From: Bombyx mori
Taxonomy: Eukaryota; Arthropoda; Insecta; Lepidoptera; Bombycidae
Assembly (NCBI RefSeq): GCF_030269925.1
Contig: NC_085128.1
Location: 8,124,501-8,188,500 of the forward strand
DNA length: 64,000 bases
Direction: 5' to 3'
This document shows, in pieces, positions 1 to 10,709 of this stretch. The notes under the pieces are model-generated. The model saw only the letters and a list, made by a program, of their open reading frames with translations, ran no database searches and was not told the origin of the DNA. The first letter of the stretch is position 1, and every line of letters begins with the position of its first letter. The translations under genes and the position numbers were made by a program.

Positions 1-1455
1 GTCGGACGCGGTCGGAGGGCAAGTCGCGGGAGAGGGACGAGTCGCGGGGGCGGGACGAATCGCGGAGGAGGGAGTTGTAGCCGTGTTCGTGTACGGCAGC
101 GGTTTTGCCCAGGCCGAGACACTGGGCACCGCCGCCGGAACGAACGCTGGCTTAGCCTGCGACGCAGAGGGTGCCGAGGCTTTGATGTCTGGGCCGGAAG
201 CTCGGAGGCGGTTTTGGCGGGCGACGCGGCGATTTATTTTAGGGGCTCGGGGGCAACCACGGTAATTCGCGGGGTGACCCTGTGTTCGACACAGGACGCA
301 GCTAGGCGGTTCCGTCGCGGTTTTTTGGTCGCGAGCGCAGAGGGCCGTGGCGTGATCGCCCAAACACTTAACACATCGGGGGCGCGCGTGACAGTTACGG
401 GAAGAGTGCCCGTACAATTGACAGTTATGGCACTGGCTAGGAGTGCCTTTTTTATAGGGGGCTTCGACAGCGATACCAGAGAGCCTACAGACGGTCTGTG
501 TGTTAAAGATTTTCTTACCCTCGGGGGTAGGCTGGAGAGCGACTAGAACCATATTATATGGCTCCCTACCGCGACCGGTGTGCATACGGTGCACAGAATT
601 CACTGGTAGGCCTTGTTCTAACAGGTCGGCTTTTACGAGCTCTACATCTAACTCTTTAGGGATTCCGCGTATTACAACGCGGAGTTCGCGCTCCTCCTGG
701 AGCGTATACGTATGGAAACTTATACGCTCCTTACGGAGGTAAGAAGAGAGGGCCCTATGGTCGTCGGGTGTTTGAACCTTAATTTGAATGCCGTTCGCGA
801 GGTTACGGGCATTCGTGAAATTTATATTTTTGGCCTTAAGGGCCAGGCAAACTCGATCCCAAGCTGCCTTCTCCTGAAGGATAACCGGGGGAGGGGTCTG
901 GGTTTTATTTTGTGCCACCGGACGCGGCGACGGAGTGGCACGGGCTGGGGGCGCAACGGGAGTCTGAGGGCGGGGGCGCGACGCGTTCACGGCTTTGCTA
1001 ATTTTAGCGGCCGCGGGAGCTCGAGACTCCGCGGCACGCTTCTTACCCTTCTGTACCAGGGTGAATCCATCCGTCGATGAGGCGGGGGCGAGGTCGACCT
1101 CCATGTCCGAGTCAGAGTCGGAGCACGAGGAGGCGGGTGCAGGCGACCTACGAGCAAGTGTAGGTGTTTTAGAGGGCGCGACGGAGGCCGCGGATGATCG
1201 CTCAGCTGAAACGATGGTCACGGCGGACGACGCAGCAGCTTTTCTCGCCAGTATAGGCGACACGGGAGCGGCAGGCACGACAGAGGCTGCGGTGCTCAAT
1301 GCAGAAGCTCTGCACGCAGGTACAGGCGACGCAGGAGCAGCGAGCGCGGCGGAGTCCTCGAGAGGGCTCGCAGTGTGATTGGCCTTGAAGGCCAAAAACT
1401 CCGAGGCGAGCTGTGGGTGGCGAAGTCGGAGGAATTCCGCGAATACAGCGTCCAT
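1..1455 (-). CDS. ORF1 (zinc-knuckle nucleic-acid-binding protein) of a non-LTR retrotransposon, runs off left edge
   Basis: Reading the - strand from ATG at 1455 gives 485 codons without a stop to base 1, so the ORF is open and partial at its 3' end. The first ~170 residues are Ala/Ser/Pro-rich, with an acidic patch (SCSDSDSDMEVD). A middle part (~205-335) contains VVIRGIPKELDVELVK, typical of the region before the zinc fingers in jockey-like ORF1 proteins. Three knuckles follow at ~345-410: CHNCQLYGHSSRNC, CVKCLGDHATALC and CVLCRTQGHPANYRGC. Such proteins bind the element RNA and form the retrotransposition particle. The intact frame and GC-rich composition contrast with the decayed copies elsewhere and suggest a fairly young insertion. 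The endonuclease/reverse transcriptase ORF2 should lie to the left of the window. Family assignment (jockey-like) is inference. Confidence 0.85.
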   Translation of the reverse strand, partial: MDAVFAEFLRLRHPQLASEFLAFKANHTASPLEDSAALAAPASPVPACRASALSTAASVVPAAPVSPILARKAAASSAVTIVSAERSSAASVAPSKTPTLARRSPAPASSCSDSDSDMEVDLAPASSTDGFTLVQKGKKRAAESRAPAAAKISKAVNASRPRPQTPVAPPARATPSPRPVAQNKTQTPPPVILQEKAAWDRVCLALKAKNINFTNARNLANGIQIKVQTPDDHRALSSYLRKERISFHTYTLQEERELRVVIRGIPKELDVELVKADLLEQGLPVNSVHRMHTGRGREPYNMVLVALQPTPEGKKIFNTQTVCRLSGIAVEAPYKKGTPSQCHNCQLYGHSSRNCHARPRCVKCLGDHATALCARDQKTATEPPSCVLCRTQGHPANYRGCPRAPKINRRVARQNRLRASGPDIKASAPSASQAKPAFVPAAVPSVSAWAKPLPYTNTATTPSSAIRPAPATRPSPATCPPTASD

Positions 1456-1857
1456 GATCGCTGAGTACCCAGGTGGGGCGGCCCCGGGTCTTGAAAACAC
1501 TCGCCTTGCGGCGAGGCCCCAACTTCTCGGACCTGAGCGGTTCTATTGAACACAGGTGGCAATGCGGCGCGATTACTACAGGACAAAGAAAAAGCACAAC
1601 AAAACAGAAATTACGAAAAGAAACAAAACAAATAAATACTTGCAGGAAACCACTTTGTCGGCAGATGTACCACGAACACAGAAACAACAAAAGGAAACAA
1701 AACAAATAAAAACTTCTAGAAAGAGCACTTAGTCGGCAGATGTACCACAAACACAGGCCGCGCGAACAATGGCCGGGCTAACAAAAGCCGGGCGAACAAA
1801 GACCGGGCGATCGAGTGGACGATGAGCACGTCCGCACGTGACGGGTGCCTCTATCGG
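1456..1857 (-). promoter_or_regulatory. 5' UTR / internal promoter region of the ORF1-bearing retrotransposon, with tandem repeat
   Basis: Upstream of the ORF1 start, a unit of about 75 bp occurs twice (near 1620-1690 and 1694-1757). Each copy starts GAAACAAAACAAATAAA and contains GTCGGCAGATGTACCAC. Shorter repeats of GCCGGGC-AACAAA type follow at 1764-1810. Non-LTR elements carry their promoter inside the 5' UTR, so these repeats are plausible promoter modules (inference). The element's 5' end lies somewhere in 1810-1857, where degenerate Bm1 sequence takes over. Confidence 0.5.
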
Positions 1858-2270
1858 AATGAACGCATTAGTGCTTTGCGGCAGAAATTAGTAAGGTACC
1901 TACCCGTACGGATTCACAGAGCTCCCAGCTACCAGTAATTTCACAAATTCATTTTTGGCGGTTTGATTTTGGCTACATGACGTGTCTTCTGCGATCTTGT
2001 CATCGTGGAAGAAAGTCGTCAAAGTGTGTTAAGTTTTTTTTTTATTGCCCTTGAAGGCAGACGAGAATACGGCCCACCTGATGGTGAGTGGTTACCGTCG
2101 CCCATGGACTTCAGCAATGCAGAGCCAAGCCGCTGCCTACCGAAGTACGCATTTAATTTAAAATAAAACTGTCTTCTTTCCTGATTTGAACAGCGGTATA
2201 TTCACACCGCTTGATATGGGTACACCGGGCGTTTTATCCTTTGACTACGACGACTTAATGCTTTGTAGTG
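1858..2270 (-). repeat. Old degenerate Bm1 SINE, split by a family C retroelement tail
   Basis: 1858-2031 matches the middle of Bm1 in reverse (AACGCATTAGTGCTTTGCGG, then GGTACCTACCCGTACGGA, then a CATCGTGGAAG block). After an interruption at 2032-2143 the match resumes with AAGTACGCATTTAATTT and ends near the tRNA-like head (CGGGCGTTTTATCCTTTGACTACGACGAC). It is much more diverged than the copy at 2367-2809. Confidence 0.6.
2032..2143 (-). mobile_element. 3' end of a family C non-LTR retrotransposon
   Basis: A T-run (poly-A on the - strand) is followed by TTGCCCTTGAAGGCAGACGAG, CGGCCCACCTGATGGTGAGT and GGTTACCGTCGCCCATGGAC. The same tail is at 60815-60950 (-), 16096-16190 (+) and, diverged, at 47281-47400 (+). 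The copy interrupts the older Bm1 around it. Confidence 0.7.
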
Positions 2271-2366
2271 TTTCGGTGATTACGCAAATTCATGGTTTAT
2301 GTTAATTTGCAATAACTCATACGACCAAACTCGTCCGTGCGATGCGATTCTAATTTAGCATGAATA

Positions 2367-2809
2367 TTTTTTTTTTTATTGCTTAGATCAGTGGACGAGC
2401 TCACAGCCCACCTGGTGTTAAGTGGTTACTGGAGCCCATAGACATTTACAACGTAAATGCGCCACCCACATTGAGATACAAGTTCTAAGGTCTCAGTACA
2501 GTTACAACGGCTGCCCCACCCTTCAAACCGAAACGCATTACTGCTTCACGGCTGAAATAGGCAGGCAGGTGGTACCAACCCGTGCGGACTCACAAGAGGT
2601 CCTACCACCAGTAATTACGCAAATTATAATTTTTGTGGGTTTGATTTTTATTGCACGATGTTATTCCTTCACCGTGGAAGTCAATCGTGAACATTTGTTG
2701 AGTACGTATTTCATTAGAAAAATTGGTACCCGCCTGCGGGATTCGAACACCGATGCATCGCTAGTTACGAATGCACCGGACGTCTTATCCTTTAGGCCAC
2801 GACGACTTC
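2367..2809 (-). repeat. Bm1 SINE, near full length
   Basis: Read on the - strand it starts with the tRNA-like head (GTCGTGGCCTAAAGGATAAG), has the B box GTTCGAATCCCG, the Bm1 body with GGTGGTAGGACCTC and GTGAGCTCGTCCAC, and a terminal AGCAATAAAAAAA tail (T-run at 2367-2378). No gene is encoded; ORFs read across it are fortuitous. Confidence 0.9.
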
Positions 2810-3529
2810 AAAATATATATGTGATAATACGAATGCAGAGACAGTTGTACTGTTGATCGAATCAACTACAGGTTAAAAAAACAACAGGATCACGTATCAA
2901 GTGAGTGTATGAAGTGTATGAGTGCATTTGGTATGTGTCCAACTCACGTTCAATTCGCAGTGTCAGTCTCCGATTTCTGCAATCTGTACTCGAATGCGAT
3001 TCTCACGAATGTGGGTTACGAAGCCTTACAGAAACGTTTTGTTTTAACGTACACTTCCACACAATCACGACTTATAGAAATGTAAACAAATTTAAATTAA
3101 ATATATATACTTTTTTTTTAAACAGTTTATTGTTTGTACTGTGTTTATTCGTCGGCGGATTATGTTGGTTTAAATTCTCGCATTGTGAATACTGCATTAT
3201 ATACTTATAACGTTTCGTATTTTTATCAGCACGCACACCGCATAACTTAACCAACGGCCAATTACCGCGAAATGTGAGCAAACAGCGAGTTGCCATGGAA
3301 TAACAAATTCAGTTCCTGTGTGACTCAGGAGGGCGGTTCGTCTTTTCTCTGCGCACCGTCAGTGAACTGTTAACCCCGCGGTAGTTCTAAAACGGATTAC
3401 AAGCGAACTTGACCGCCCACGCTTACTAAGTACATTTTACCTCGTAACTAACATGCAAGACACAAATAAGACATCACAAAGGTACCCGCTTCGAGACATA
3501 CAACGTCATATTTATATATGTATTTCTAA
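2810..3529. other. Unassigned AT-rich DNA
   Basis: No recognisable gene or repeat. Short open frames here lack family features and plausible splice context. Confidence 0.4.
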
Positions 3530-3816
3530 CTAGCTGACCCGGCAGACTTCGTAGTGCCTCAATCGATAAATAAAAGACTTAAACTTTTGTATAAAATAAA
3601 CTTAAAACAAACAAAAGGAATCCGTCCGACGGGAGACACATCAAAGAGAAAACAAAATTGTTATTTTTATTTAATTCCGAGCATTTTCATATTTATCTAC
3701 CTTTTAAACCTTTCTGGACTTCCACAAATAATTCAAGACCAAAATTAGCCAAATCGGTCCAGCCGTTCTCGAGTTTTAGCGAGACTAACGAACAGCAATT
3801 AATTTTTATATATAGA
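3530..3816 (-). mobile_element. Short non-autonomous Helitron-like element (AGCTGACCCGGC family)
   Basis: Read on the - strand, the unit begins near TCTATATATAAAAATTAATT, contains CGAGAACGGCTGGACCGATT, and ends GTCTGCCGGGTCAGCTAG before a T. Two further copies are at 4319-5287 (-) and 55696-55985 (+). A 5' TC, a 3' CTAG and an A/T target without duplication are Helitron hallmarks. No strong 3' hairpin is visible, so the class is inferred. Confidence 0.55.
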
Positions 3817-4318
3817 GAAGATTCAATAGAAGAATACGCAGTGCCAGAGCAGATGTTTGAATGCGCATCGTGCAGTTGTGCGATAATCATCAGTCAGAAT
3901 CAATCATGTTCTTTAGGCGTAAATGTTGATCAATCTAAAGTCGATGCCGTCGGACCTCGCACGAATGTACCAGCTTTCACAACCATTATTCGCCGAAGTA
4001 CACCGAAGGCGGCGAGCGCGGTCAGTAACTCGCCCCACACCATTACACGGATTTATGAGATGGAATCTTGAAGTTGGTGACACGTTATAAATCTTGTTGC
4101 CAATTTGGGCAGATCACAATAGCTTCGGCGGTCGCTATAAATGTCTAACTATTTTTTCTGATCTAATTTAGAATATCGTGCTCTTTTGTTTGATTTATTA
4201 TATAATCTAAACTTTGGTATATCAACAGGTTTTATTTGCGTAAAATTTAGGTATTATAGAATAGTATAAATGTGAATGTTAATAATTGAAATCGATTGAA
4301 ACATATTTTATTAAGTTA
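3817..4318. other. Unassigned DNA with a GC-richer patch (about 3850-4060)
   Basis: The patch is richer in CG than its surroundings and is read through by an open frame that starts inside the preceding element. No protein family signature was recognised, and both possible reading strands were judged unconvincing. Confidence 0.3.
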
Positions 4319-5287
4319 CTAGCTGACCCGGCAGACTTCGTAGTGCCTCAATCAATAAATAAAAGACCTAACTTTTGTATAAAATAAACTTAAAAAAACA
4401 AAAGGAATCCGTCCTATGGGGGACACATCAAAATTGTTTGTTTTTATATAATTCCGAGCATTTTCATATTTTTTTCACTTTTTAAACCTTCTCTGGACTT
4501 CCACGAATAATTCAAGACCAAAATTAGCCAAATCGGTCCAGCCATTTTCGAGTTTTAGCGAGACTAACGAACAGCAGTTCATTTATATACAGTCAAACCT
4601 GGATAAGCGAGAGTTCAAGGGAGCACAATCTCATTCTCGCTTATAGAGGTTTCTCACTAACCCGAGTTTCTCGCTAATGCTCCCTCTAAATTTCGATTCG
4701 CGATTTTCCGCATTCAAATGCATTCACTACTTTAAGTTTATGACTTTAATGACAGTACTTTAATTTTCCGTTTTAACATGATACAGAACAGAACTTTCCT
4801 TCGCAATTGATTAACGATAAACTGAGTAAGTCCGACAAACAGGACGGTACACAGGCACACGTGTCCATTCGAAAAGAATGCGATAAAAGAATACGATAAA
4901 ATAACAACATTATTTAGTTCCACGAAATAGAATAGGTTGAATATTGACGAGAAAACAATTCAAAAACAATGATAGGAAGTTCCACGAAAGTTAAAAATGA
5001 GTCATAAAATAGCAGATGTTAAATTTGTAATTTGTTTTGTCATTTGTTCCTCCTAAATAATATAAATAAATAAATGAAGCTCGGCTGTCGCTTATAGAGG
5101 TATAGATAGGTAGCAGTCTCACTTACGGAGGTCCATGAGGAAAAAACGACTCTCTCTTACAGAGGTTTCTGTTTCTCGCTAATAGAGGTTTTGGGAGCTT
5201 AAAATGACGGGTCCTTGCTATTACTCTCACTTATAGAGTTTTCTTACTTATCCAGTTCTCACTTACCCAGGTTTGACTGTATATAGA
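4319..5287 (-). mobile_element. Helitron-like element of the AGCTGACCCGGC family, interrupted by a pogo-like element
   Basis: 4319-4589 is the same unit as 3530-3816, with CTAG flanked by A at 4318. The remaining end (TATATAGA, 5281-5287) sits after the inserted 4590-5279 element. On the - strand the reconstructed outer ends are A|TC and CTAG|T, which fits Helitron insertion. Confidence 0.55.
4590..5279. mobile_element. Non-autonomous pogo-type DNA transposon (690 bp)
   Basis: Terminal inverted repeats CAGTCAAACCTGG at 4590 and CCAGGTTTGACTG ending at 5279 are flanked on both sides by TA (4588-4589, 5280-5281), the target duplication of the Tc1/mariner/pogo superfamily. Inside, motifs such as CTCGCTTATAGAGG recur in both halves (4647, 5090, 5150, 5230 areas). 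There is no transposase ORF, so it must be mobilised in trans. Confidence 0.8.
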
Positions 5288-6480
5288 TTCACTTTGAGAG
5301 TAAATCAGGAGTTTGATAAATTCACAATAACATTGCTCTATATTTAAATTGCTAGTATTTCTGTACGATTGAAGTAAATCAACATAATGTAATATTTCAT
5401 GTATCGCACAAAAAAGCTATAAATATTTAGATGTATTGGAATAACGATAACTTGTAAACATCAACCTACCTGCACGATGTACTTAGCAATGTTCTAAAAA
5501 TATTTATGACAAACGTTACGAAATGAGTCACGTTGATGATGTTGCTTTTCGTTGGGAATGAACAAGTTTATAATATACATAAACAGTTTTTATCTCTTAC
5601 GCACAATGCTCACATATTACAATTACACTGCAATCTATTTACTGGCGAAAGCACACACCGTTAATCTCTCGGTGCATTAAAGCTTCAAGGTCAACTTTCG
5701 CAGCACGCTTTACTGCCGCTCAAAACATGCTTTTATAATTAGTAAACGCTACACGTACTATAAGGTGTGTTTATAAAATAATTCAAATATACAATAAATA
5801 TAATACTTGCGATTGTGTTGATTTCCGCAAGCTAACCGTTGATTTATTTAATCGTTATTTAATTGTCGTAACCTTCGAGCGAAACAGTGACAATAACGTC
5901 TCAACACTTTACACACACACATATCATTATTAATATTCAAAGTTACAAGCAGGTTCGTTAAATATCCTTCAATCAGTAAATATTTCATTTAAATTTTTTT
6001 CCCATGCAAATTTGAAATTACATTAAATCAACTTAAACAACCGTATATTGTTTTAAAATACTGTAGTGATCATATTTCTATAGGTATATTATCTGATGAG
6101 CTCAGGTCCACGTGTTGATAAGTGTTCGTCGAAGCCTATTGAATTATCAACGCCAATAACGCCCATCGTGAGGTCAGAATTTTAGTTGTGTCGGAACAAT
6201 TGCTGTATGGAACATGACTGCTTTATAGGTGAAACTTGCCAGACGGTGGTATTATTAATTCACGCGGGCTTAGTCCGGCTCCTACACTATTGCTCAAAGT
6301 AATATCAAATAGGAAAGGCGCCGTGGATAGTAAAATAAGCCAAGCATACTAATATGATGGATAGATGATGGGAAATTATTAGTGGTAGCACCAGAAGATC
6401 TTAGTCGTGTACCTGCATCACTCGATAATCGGATAGAAGTGGTACTACTAGTTTCGTAGTTAGCGGCTTTGACTGTACCT
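5288..6480. other. Unassigned AT-rich DNA
   Basis: No gene recognised. 6170-6330 may be a worn SINE-like piece (GCGGGCTTAGTCCGGCTCC), but it was not identified. Confidence 0.35.
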
Positions 6481-6781
6481 TTTTTTTGATATGCTATTTC
6501 AGCTTCACCCTAATGTGTAGGTGAGCTCACGGGGCTCAAACCGGAGTGTTGCTAACACTGGCCCTAGCAAGAGCGGTGCTTCGCAGAATCTACCACTGGG
6601 CCGGAAACGCGACCCACTGAGAAGATCCGGCGAGAAGCTCAGTGGGCTGTGTCTATGGGTTAATTCGCTCGTCAAGCCTTTCGCCGCAAGTGACGGGTTC
6701 GACGAGGACGGTGACCGGTGCTTGTGGTACCTAAAAGCACCGTTAATGGATCGGGAGGATCCGTAATGACGTGTTTTGGGC
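6481..6781 (-). mobile_element. Family A (jockey-like) retrotransposon 3' end
   Basis: On the - strand it covers the last part of ORF2 (CCTCCCGATCC, then the AAAAGCACCG region) and the 3' UTR with CTGAGCTTCTCGCCGGATC, TCCGGTTTGAGCCCCGTGAG and GAAATAGC before the poly-A. It matches the tail of the larger copy at 49774-51454. The + frame across it (6521-6766) is not a gene. Confidence 0.8.
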
Positions 6782-6787
6782 TGACTG

Positions 6788-6866
6788 TACCTTGGCAGCG
6801 CTGATGGTCATGGATGACGGTGACCACTCACCATCAGGTCAACTGTAAGCTCATCTGCCAATGTGA
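6788..6866 (+). mobile_element. Family C retrotransposon tail fragment
   Basis: GGTGACCACTCACCATCAGG followed by TAAGCTCATCTGCCAATGTG is a diverged family C 3' end abutting the family A fragment. Confidence 0.5.
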
Positions 6867-9800
6867 TAAATGATAATACATGGATCTGATAGGGTCCAAA
6901 ATGGGAAATCAGTCTTAAAGATTTTGAAGTAAGAGAAAATAAATGGTTATTTAAAAAACCGTCCATTAATTGATTCTGTTGCCCCAAAACTTGAAAGATT
7001 AAGGATGTTACCTTTTAAGACAAAGCATAGAATACTGTGAGAACTTCCAGGTTTTCATATAACACACAGAGCGTAAACATTTCATTGTTGTTACCTTCTA
7101 AACGGATATAAACTAATAATTGCTTAGGTAAACGCTGCCAAGTCGTGAAATTGTTACGTAAAGTTTAATATTTTTCTGAGTTTACTAAACATTATTCAAC
7201 ATGACATAAAGGTACATATTGTGCTGTGTTCTTTTCGTGTGAACGCTCCTTGACGTAAGCATGTTTTAACTATTAATTTACAGAAATAACTCGTATCGGT
7301 TTGATAAGAGTTCAAAGCGGCCGCGTCACGGGCATAACACACAACTTCTGAATGGAACATGATTCACTGTTTAATTATTTTTAGCACATAGCTGTATTCA
7401 TGTAATTTACTACGAACCACGATGATTCTCACGCCCACCGATATTTTAATTGCACAACGCTGTATTTGAATGAAACAAAAATCTATTTTAATATTCCTTA
7501 TTTTTTTGTAGACTTTTGAAGTTTATGGCTTCGAGAATTTCTTTATTAGCTACTTGTGAATTATAGCCACATGTCACTATAATCGAGATATTTAAATATA
7601 TTTAAAAAATGATGATACTAAGCGTGCGTCAACTGCTTAAGATGCCGACAATAATATTATAAAGTTTGCTCAATGTAAGAAATGATGCCTCAATGCATAA
7701 GACAGGAGGAAACAAACAAAACTAAAAATGAATTCTATATATTGAGAAGATTATAGGTTAAAGAACTCACGTCCTATCTGATGGTAAGCGTTTACCGGCA
7801 TAGATAAGACAACACTTAAACCCGTCATCCACATTGACGTATCTACAATAATTGAAGTTCTTTTAAAATATATATTTTTTTATTATTTAAAAGTACTGTA
7901 ATTTTGTTGTATTAAAAACTACAATAATTGTTATTTCGTGATTTATTACTATCTATCAGATTAATCACGAAAATAATATAGGCTGTCAGTCAGTAAATTC
8001 TTCAAAAAATCGACAAAGAAAAATCGAACAATCCAGTTAAAAAGTGGTAACCTTAGTTATATTTCACCGCGAGCGACAACCGTGAATTAAACTAGTTTAT
8101 AAAAAAGTGTAGGTAGCTAGCACCATGAATAACGACCAATTTAAAAATAAAGCATTGTGTAACTGTTATATGGTGCCAATACACAATACGGTTTTTGTTA
8201 TCGATCGTTTCGATATTTTCCTCTGAGTCAGAAAGTAGACAAGAATAGGTGAATTACCATATGCGAGGGGCTGCGAACAATGCAATTATTTTTATTTATT
8301 TCACTTATAAGCTTATCCTGAAACGTTTCGATTCAATTAAATATCTCAGGTTTGCGCGATCTTGACAGTTTGGCATTTAAGCTTATTTTTTTTTTCTTTT
8401 TTTTTTAATGTTTAATTCATGCAGCGGAATCGTGTCTCATTCGATCCTGCATTGTCTACAAAGCTGCAATTATGAAATTAATGCGTGAAGCCTTCAGGCT
8501 GGTCACTGCATTAATGAGGTCCTGACTCACTCGTAGAAGGGATAATCGAGGCTGTCCACTTGTACGGTTGACGTATGGATATAAACTCATATTTCAAATT
8601 GATGCTAATCGACCTGGACACGCAATTGGAATTGTTGAACATAAATATCGTCACTACTAAGCTTTGACTTAGACAAGTACACCAAATATTCAATCATAAT
8701 TTTTTAACATACAAGTCGAATTAGCTGCAGCCCTTTTTTAAATTTCATTGTCTAATTGTATACTGGAATTCGTGGGATGGCAATTTAATTCGTGCATGAC
8801 TACAGAGTTTACAGAGATAATGTCAAGAGGAGGAAATGCGCATTCACGACGAGATATGATAGTATAATCAATCATTCAAAGAATAAAACTACTTCTGGGC
8901 TTGTTCGCCTCCGGGCCACTAACTTTTGCCCTTTTCAAAGCAATGGAAGCTTTATCATGAATGACAATGCATTCAAAAGTACCAAGTGATGAATAAGCAT
9001 ATATGCGTTTCTTTTGATACGAGTCTTCTATAGTTATTGTTATATTTTTAATCAAACGTGTTTGTGTTTTTATTTTAAACGCAGCTTATTCCAGTACAGG
9101 AAAATGAAAGAAAAATAACAAGATAATAAAATGTCAAGAACAAAATTGTAAAGCTGGTCCACGTATTGTTTGTTGTTATTGTGGAAGAAATCCAGTTTGC
9201 TTTATAATTAAATTTAATATCACATGTTCTAGCATAAACAAAAATTTACGAGCGCACCCGTCTCAAAACGAAATTTATGAAAGAATACTCAAGAACAATA
9301 TAAAACACATTCGCACATAAAACTAGGTAAGTATACCTGGAATAAAACAGATTTTGACCTTCGAAACGTATTTATGCTACAGTCGTATTGAAGGAAAGTG
9401 AATGTGTCTGGACTGGTATCGAGGCTACTCCACCTGTTTTAAAAAAGTCAGTTTATTACTTATTACCCTTTGTTTCTCGGCCCGCCTGGAGTGCGAAGTG
9501 AGGTGTTTATACTAAATTTTATTACACTCTCAAAATGATCCGCAAGTATAGTAGCCGAGCAATTTCCTTTTTTTTTGTTTTAAATTTAAGCAAGATGGTG
9601 GTACCTACCCGTGCGGTCTTACAATATAGCTTGCCGGCAGTAAAACATTCATAAAATAACCACCATTAATACATAAATTTGCAATCTACTCGGCATTGAG
9701 CGTATATAATTTGAAATATAAAAGGGTATGCACATGTCGCTGCGTACCGAAATTATAAAACAAACGTTCTCTCCCTTTTCTATTGTTGAATACGTGAAAA

Positions 9801-10332
9801 TTAGCACAGTTTCACCAATTCGCGACGCTTTAGGTACGCAGTTGTATGTTGTAATGTGTGCCACGTTTAGTTGTGTGCTAAACAAACTCAGTGCGACTTT
9901 CGACACGGGTGCAGTTAGCGGGCCCTTCATATGAAGATGACACACTCCAGTTGAACCTACCTTCACTTTGCAGTAATATTCTAATAATATATCGCTATTC
10001 ATTCTTCATAAGCTTCATATCTACAGTTAACTACATTTAGATTTACGGGATATTAACATTGCCCGAAAAATGAGAAGTAGTAATAATTAATTACAAAGTA
10101 ATTATCGATAATTCGTAAATGATGAGTCATACAAACTCGATTAATAACAATACGTTAAAGAAAATCGTTTCCTCAGTCGCCTCACTTTCACCTTACTAAA
10201 ACAGGATACGATGCGAGCTAGTTTGCAATAACAAGTCAAATGAAATCATAGTTGGCAGCCTTACGAAAATAATCCTCATAGCATCGTCGTCTTTGTTGTG
10301 TAATGAATGCACTACATGAATTTATAAATACA
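6867..10332. other. Unassigned AT-rich DNA, minor repeat scraps
   Basis: No gene recognised on either strand. 7755-7850 and 9592-9650 look like worn Bm1 pieces (the latter has GGTGGTACCTACCCGTGCGG). The open frame pair at 9649-10002 has no recognisable family and overlaps the Bm1 scrap. Confidence 0.4.
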
Positions 10333-10590
10333 CTAGATGATGACCGAACTTTGCTGGGTTTTTTTTTTTGATAACGCCATCTTGTTGTGTCTTTAAAGCG
10401 GTTAGTTGCCCTCAATTACGAAAAATAGTATTATTATTCGCCAATAGATGTCGGGAAGAGTTGATTATTGAAAACACGAATAAAATAACATTTTCTGAAA
10501 ATAAATCGTAGCTAGATCGATTTATCGCCCCCGAAATCCCCTGTATACAAAATTTTATAAAAATCGTTGGAGCCGTTTCCGAGATTCAGA
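10333..10590 (-). mobile_element. Non-autonomous Helitron with 3' hairpin
   Basis: On the - strand the unit starts A|TCTGAATCTCGGAAACGGC and ends CATCATCTAG|T (CTAG at 10333-10336). An imperfect hairpin lies about 10 nt before the end. The copy at 31992-32269 has the hairpin intact (ACCGAG-TAAAG-CTCGGT), which supports Helitron rather than a generic repeat. Confidence 0.7.
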
Positions 10591-10709
10591 TTATATATAT
10601 AAAACAACATTTCCTGAAAATAAATCGTAGCTAGATCGATTTATCGCCCCCGAAATCCCCTGTATACAAAATTTTATAAAAATCGTTGAAGCCGTTTCCG
10701 AGATTCAGA
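10591..10709 (-). mobile_element. Second, partial copy of the same Helitron 5' end in tandem
   Basis: This repeats about 115 bp of the adjacent element almost exactly (AAATCGTAGCTAGATCGATT, CCCCTGTATACAAAATTTTA, then GCCGTTTCCGAGATTCAGA) and again ends at GA|T. It has no 3' hairpin of its own. Confidence 0.65.

Noticed and set aside
214..1378. Several + strand open frames in the GC-rich left end
   Set aside because: They are shadows of the continuous - strand ORF1 (1455 to 1), which has clear zinc knuckles and typical codon structure.
1202..1750. 182-codon - strand frame rich in Cys, Phe and Leu
   Set aside because: It overlaps the ORF1 start and the 5' UTR repeats in a different frame, and no family features were seen.
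2422..2856. 144-codon + frame
   Set aside because: It reads across a reverse-oriented Bm1 SINE; similar frames appear in other Bm1 copies.
3658..4071. 137-codon + frame with CASCSC
   Set aside because: Considered as a TIMP exon because of the CxC motif, but the frame begins inside a Helitron-like repeat and no further TIMP motifs follow.
9649..10002. 117-codon - frame and overlapping 68-codon + frame
   Set aside because: Considered as possible TIMP or Synapsin exons; neither the cysteine pattern nor synapsin motifs are present.
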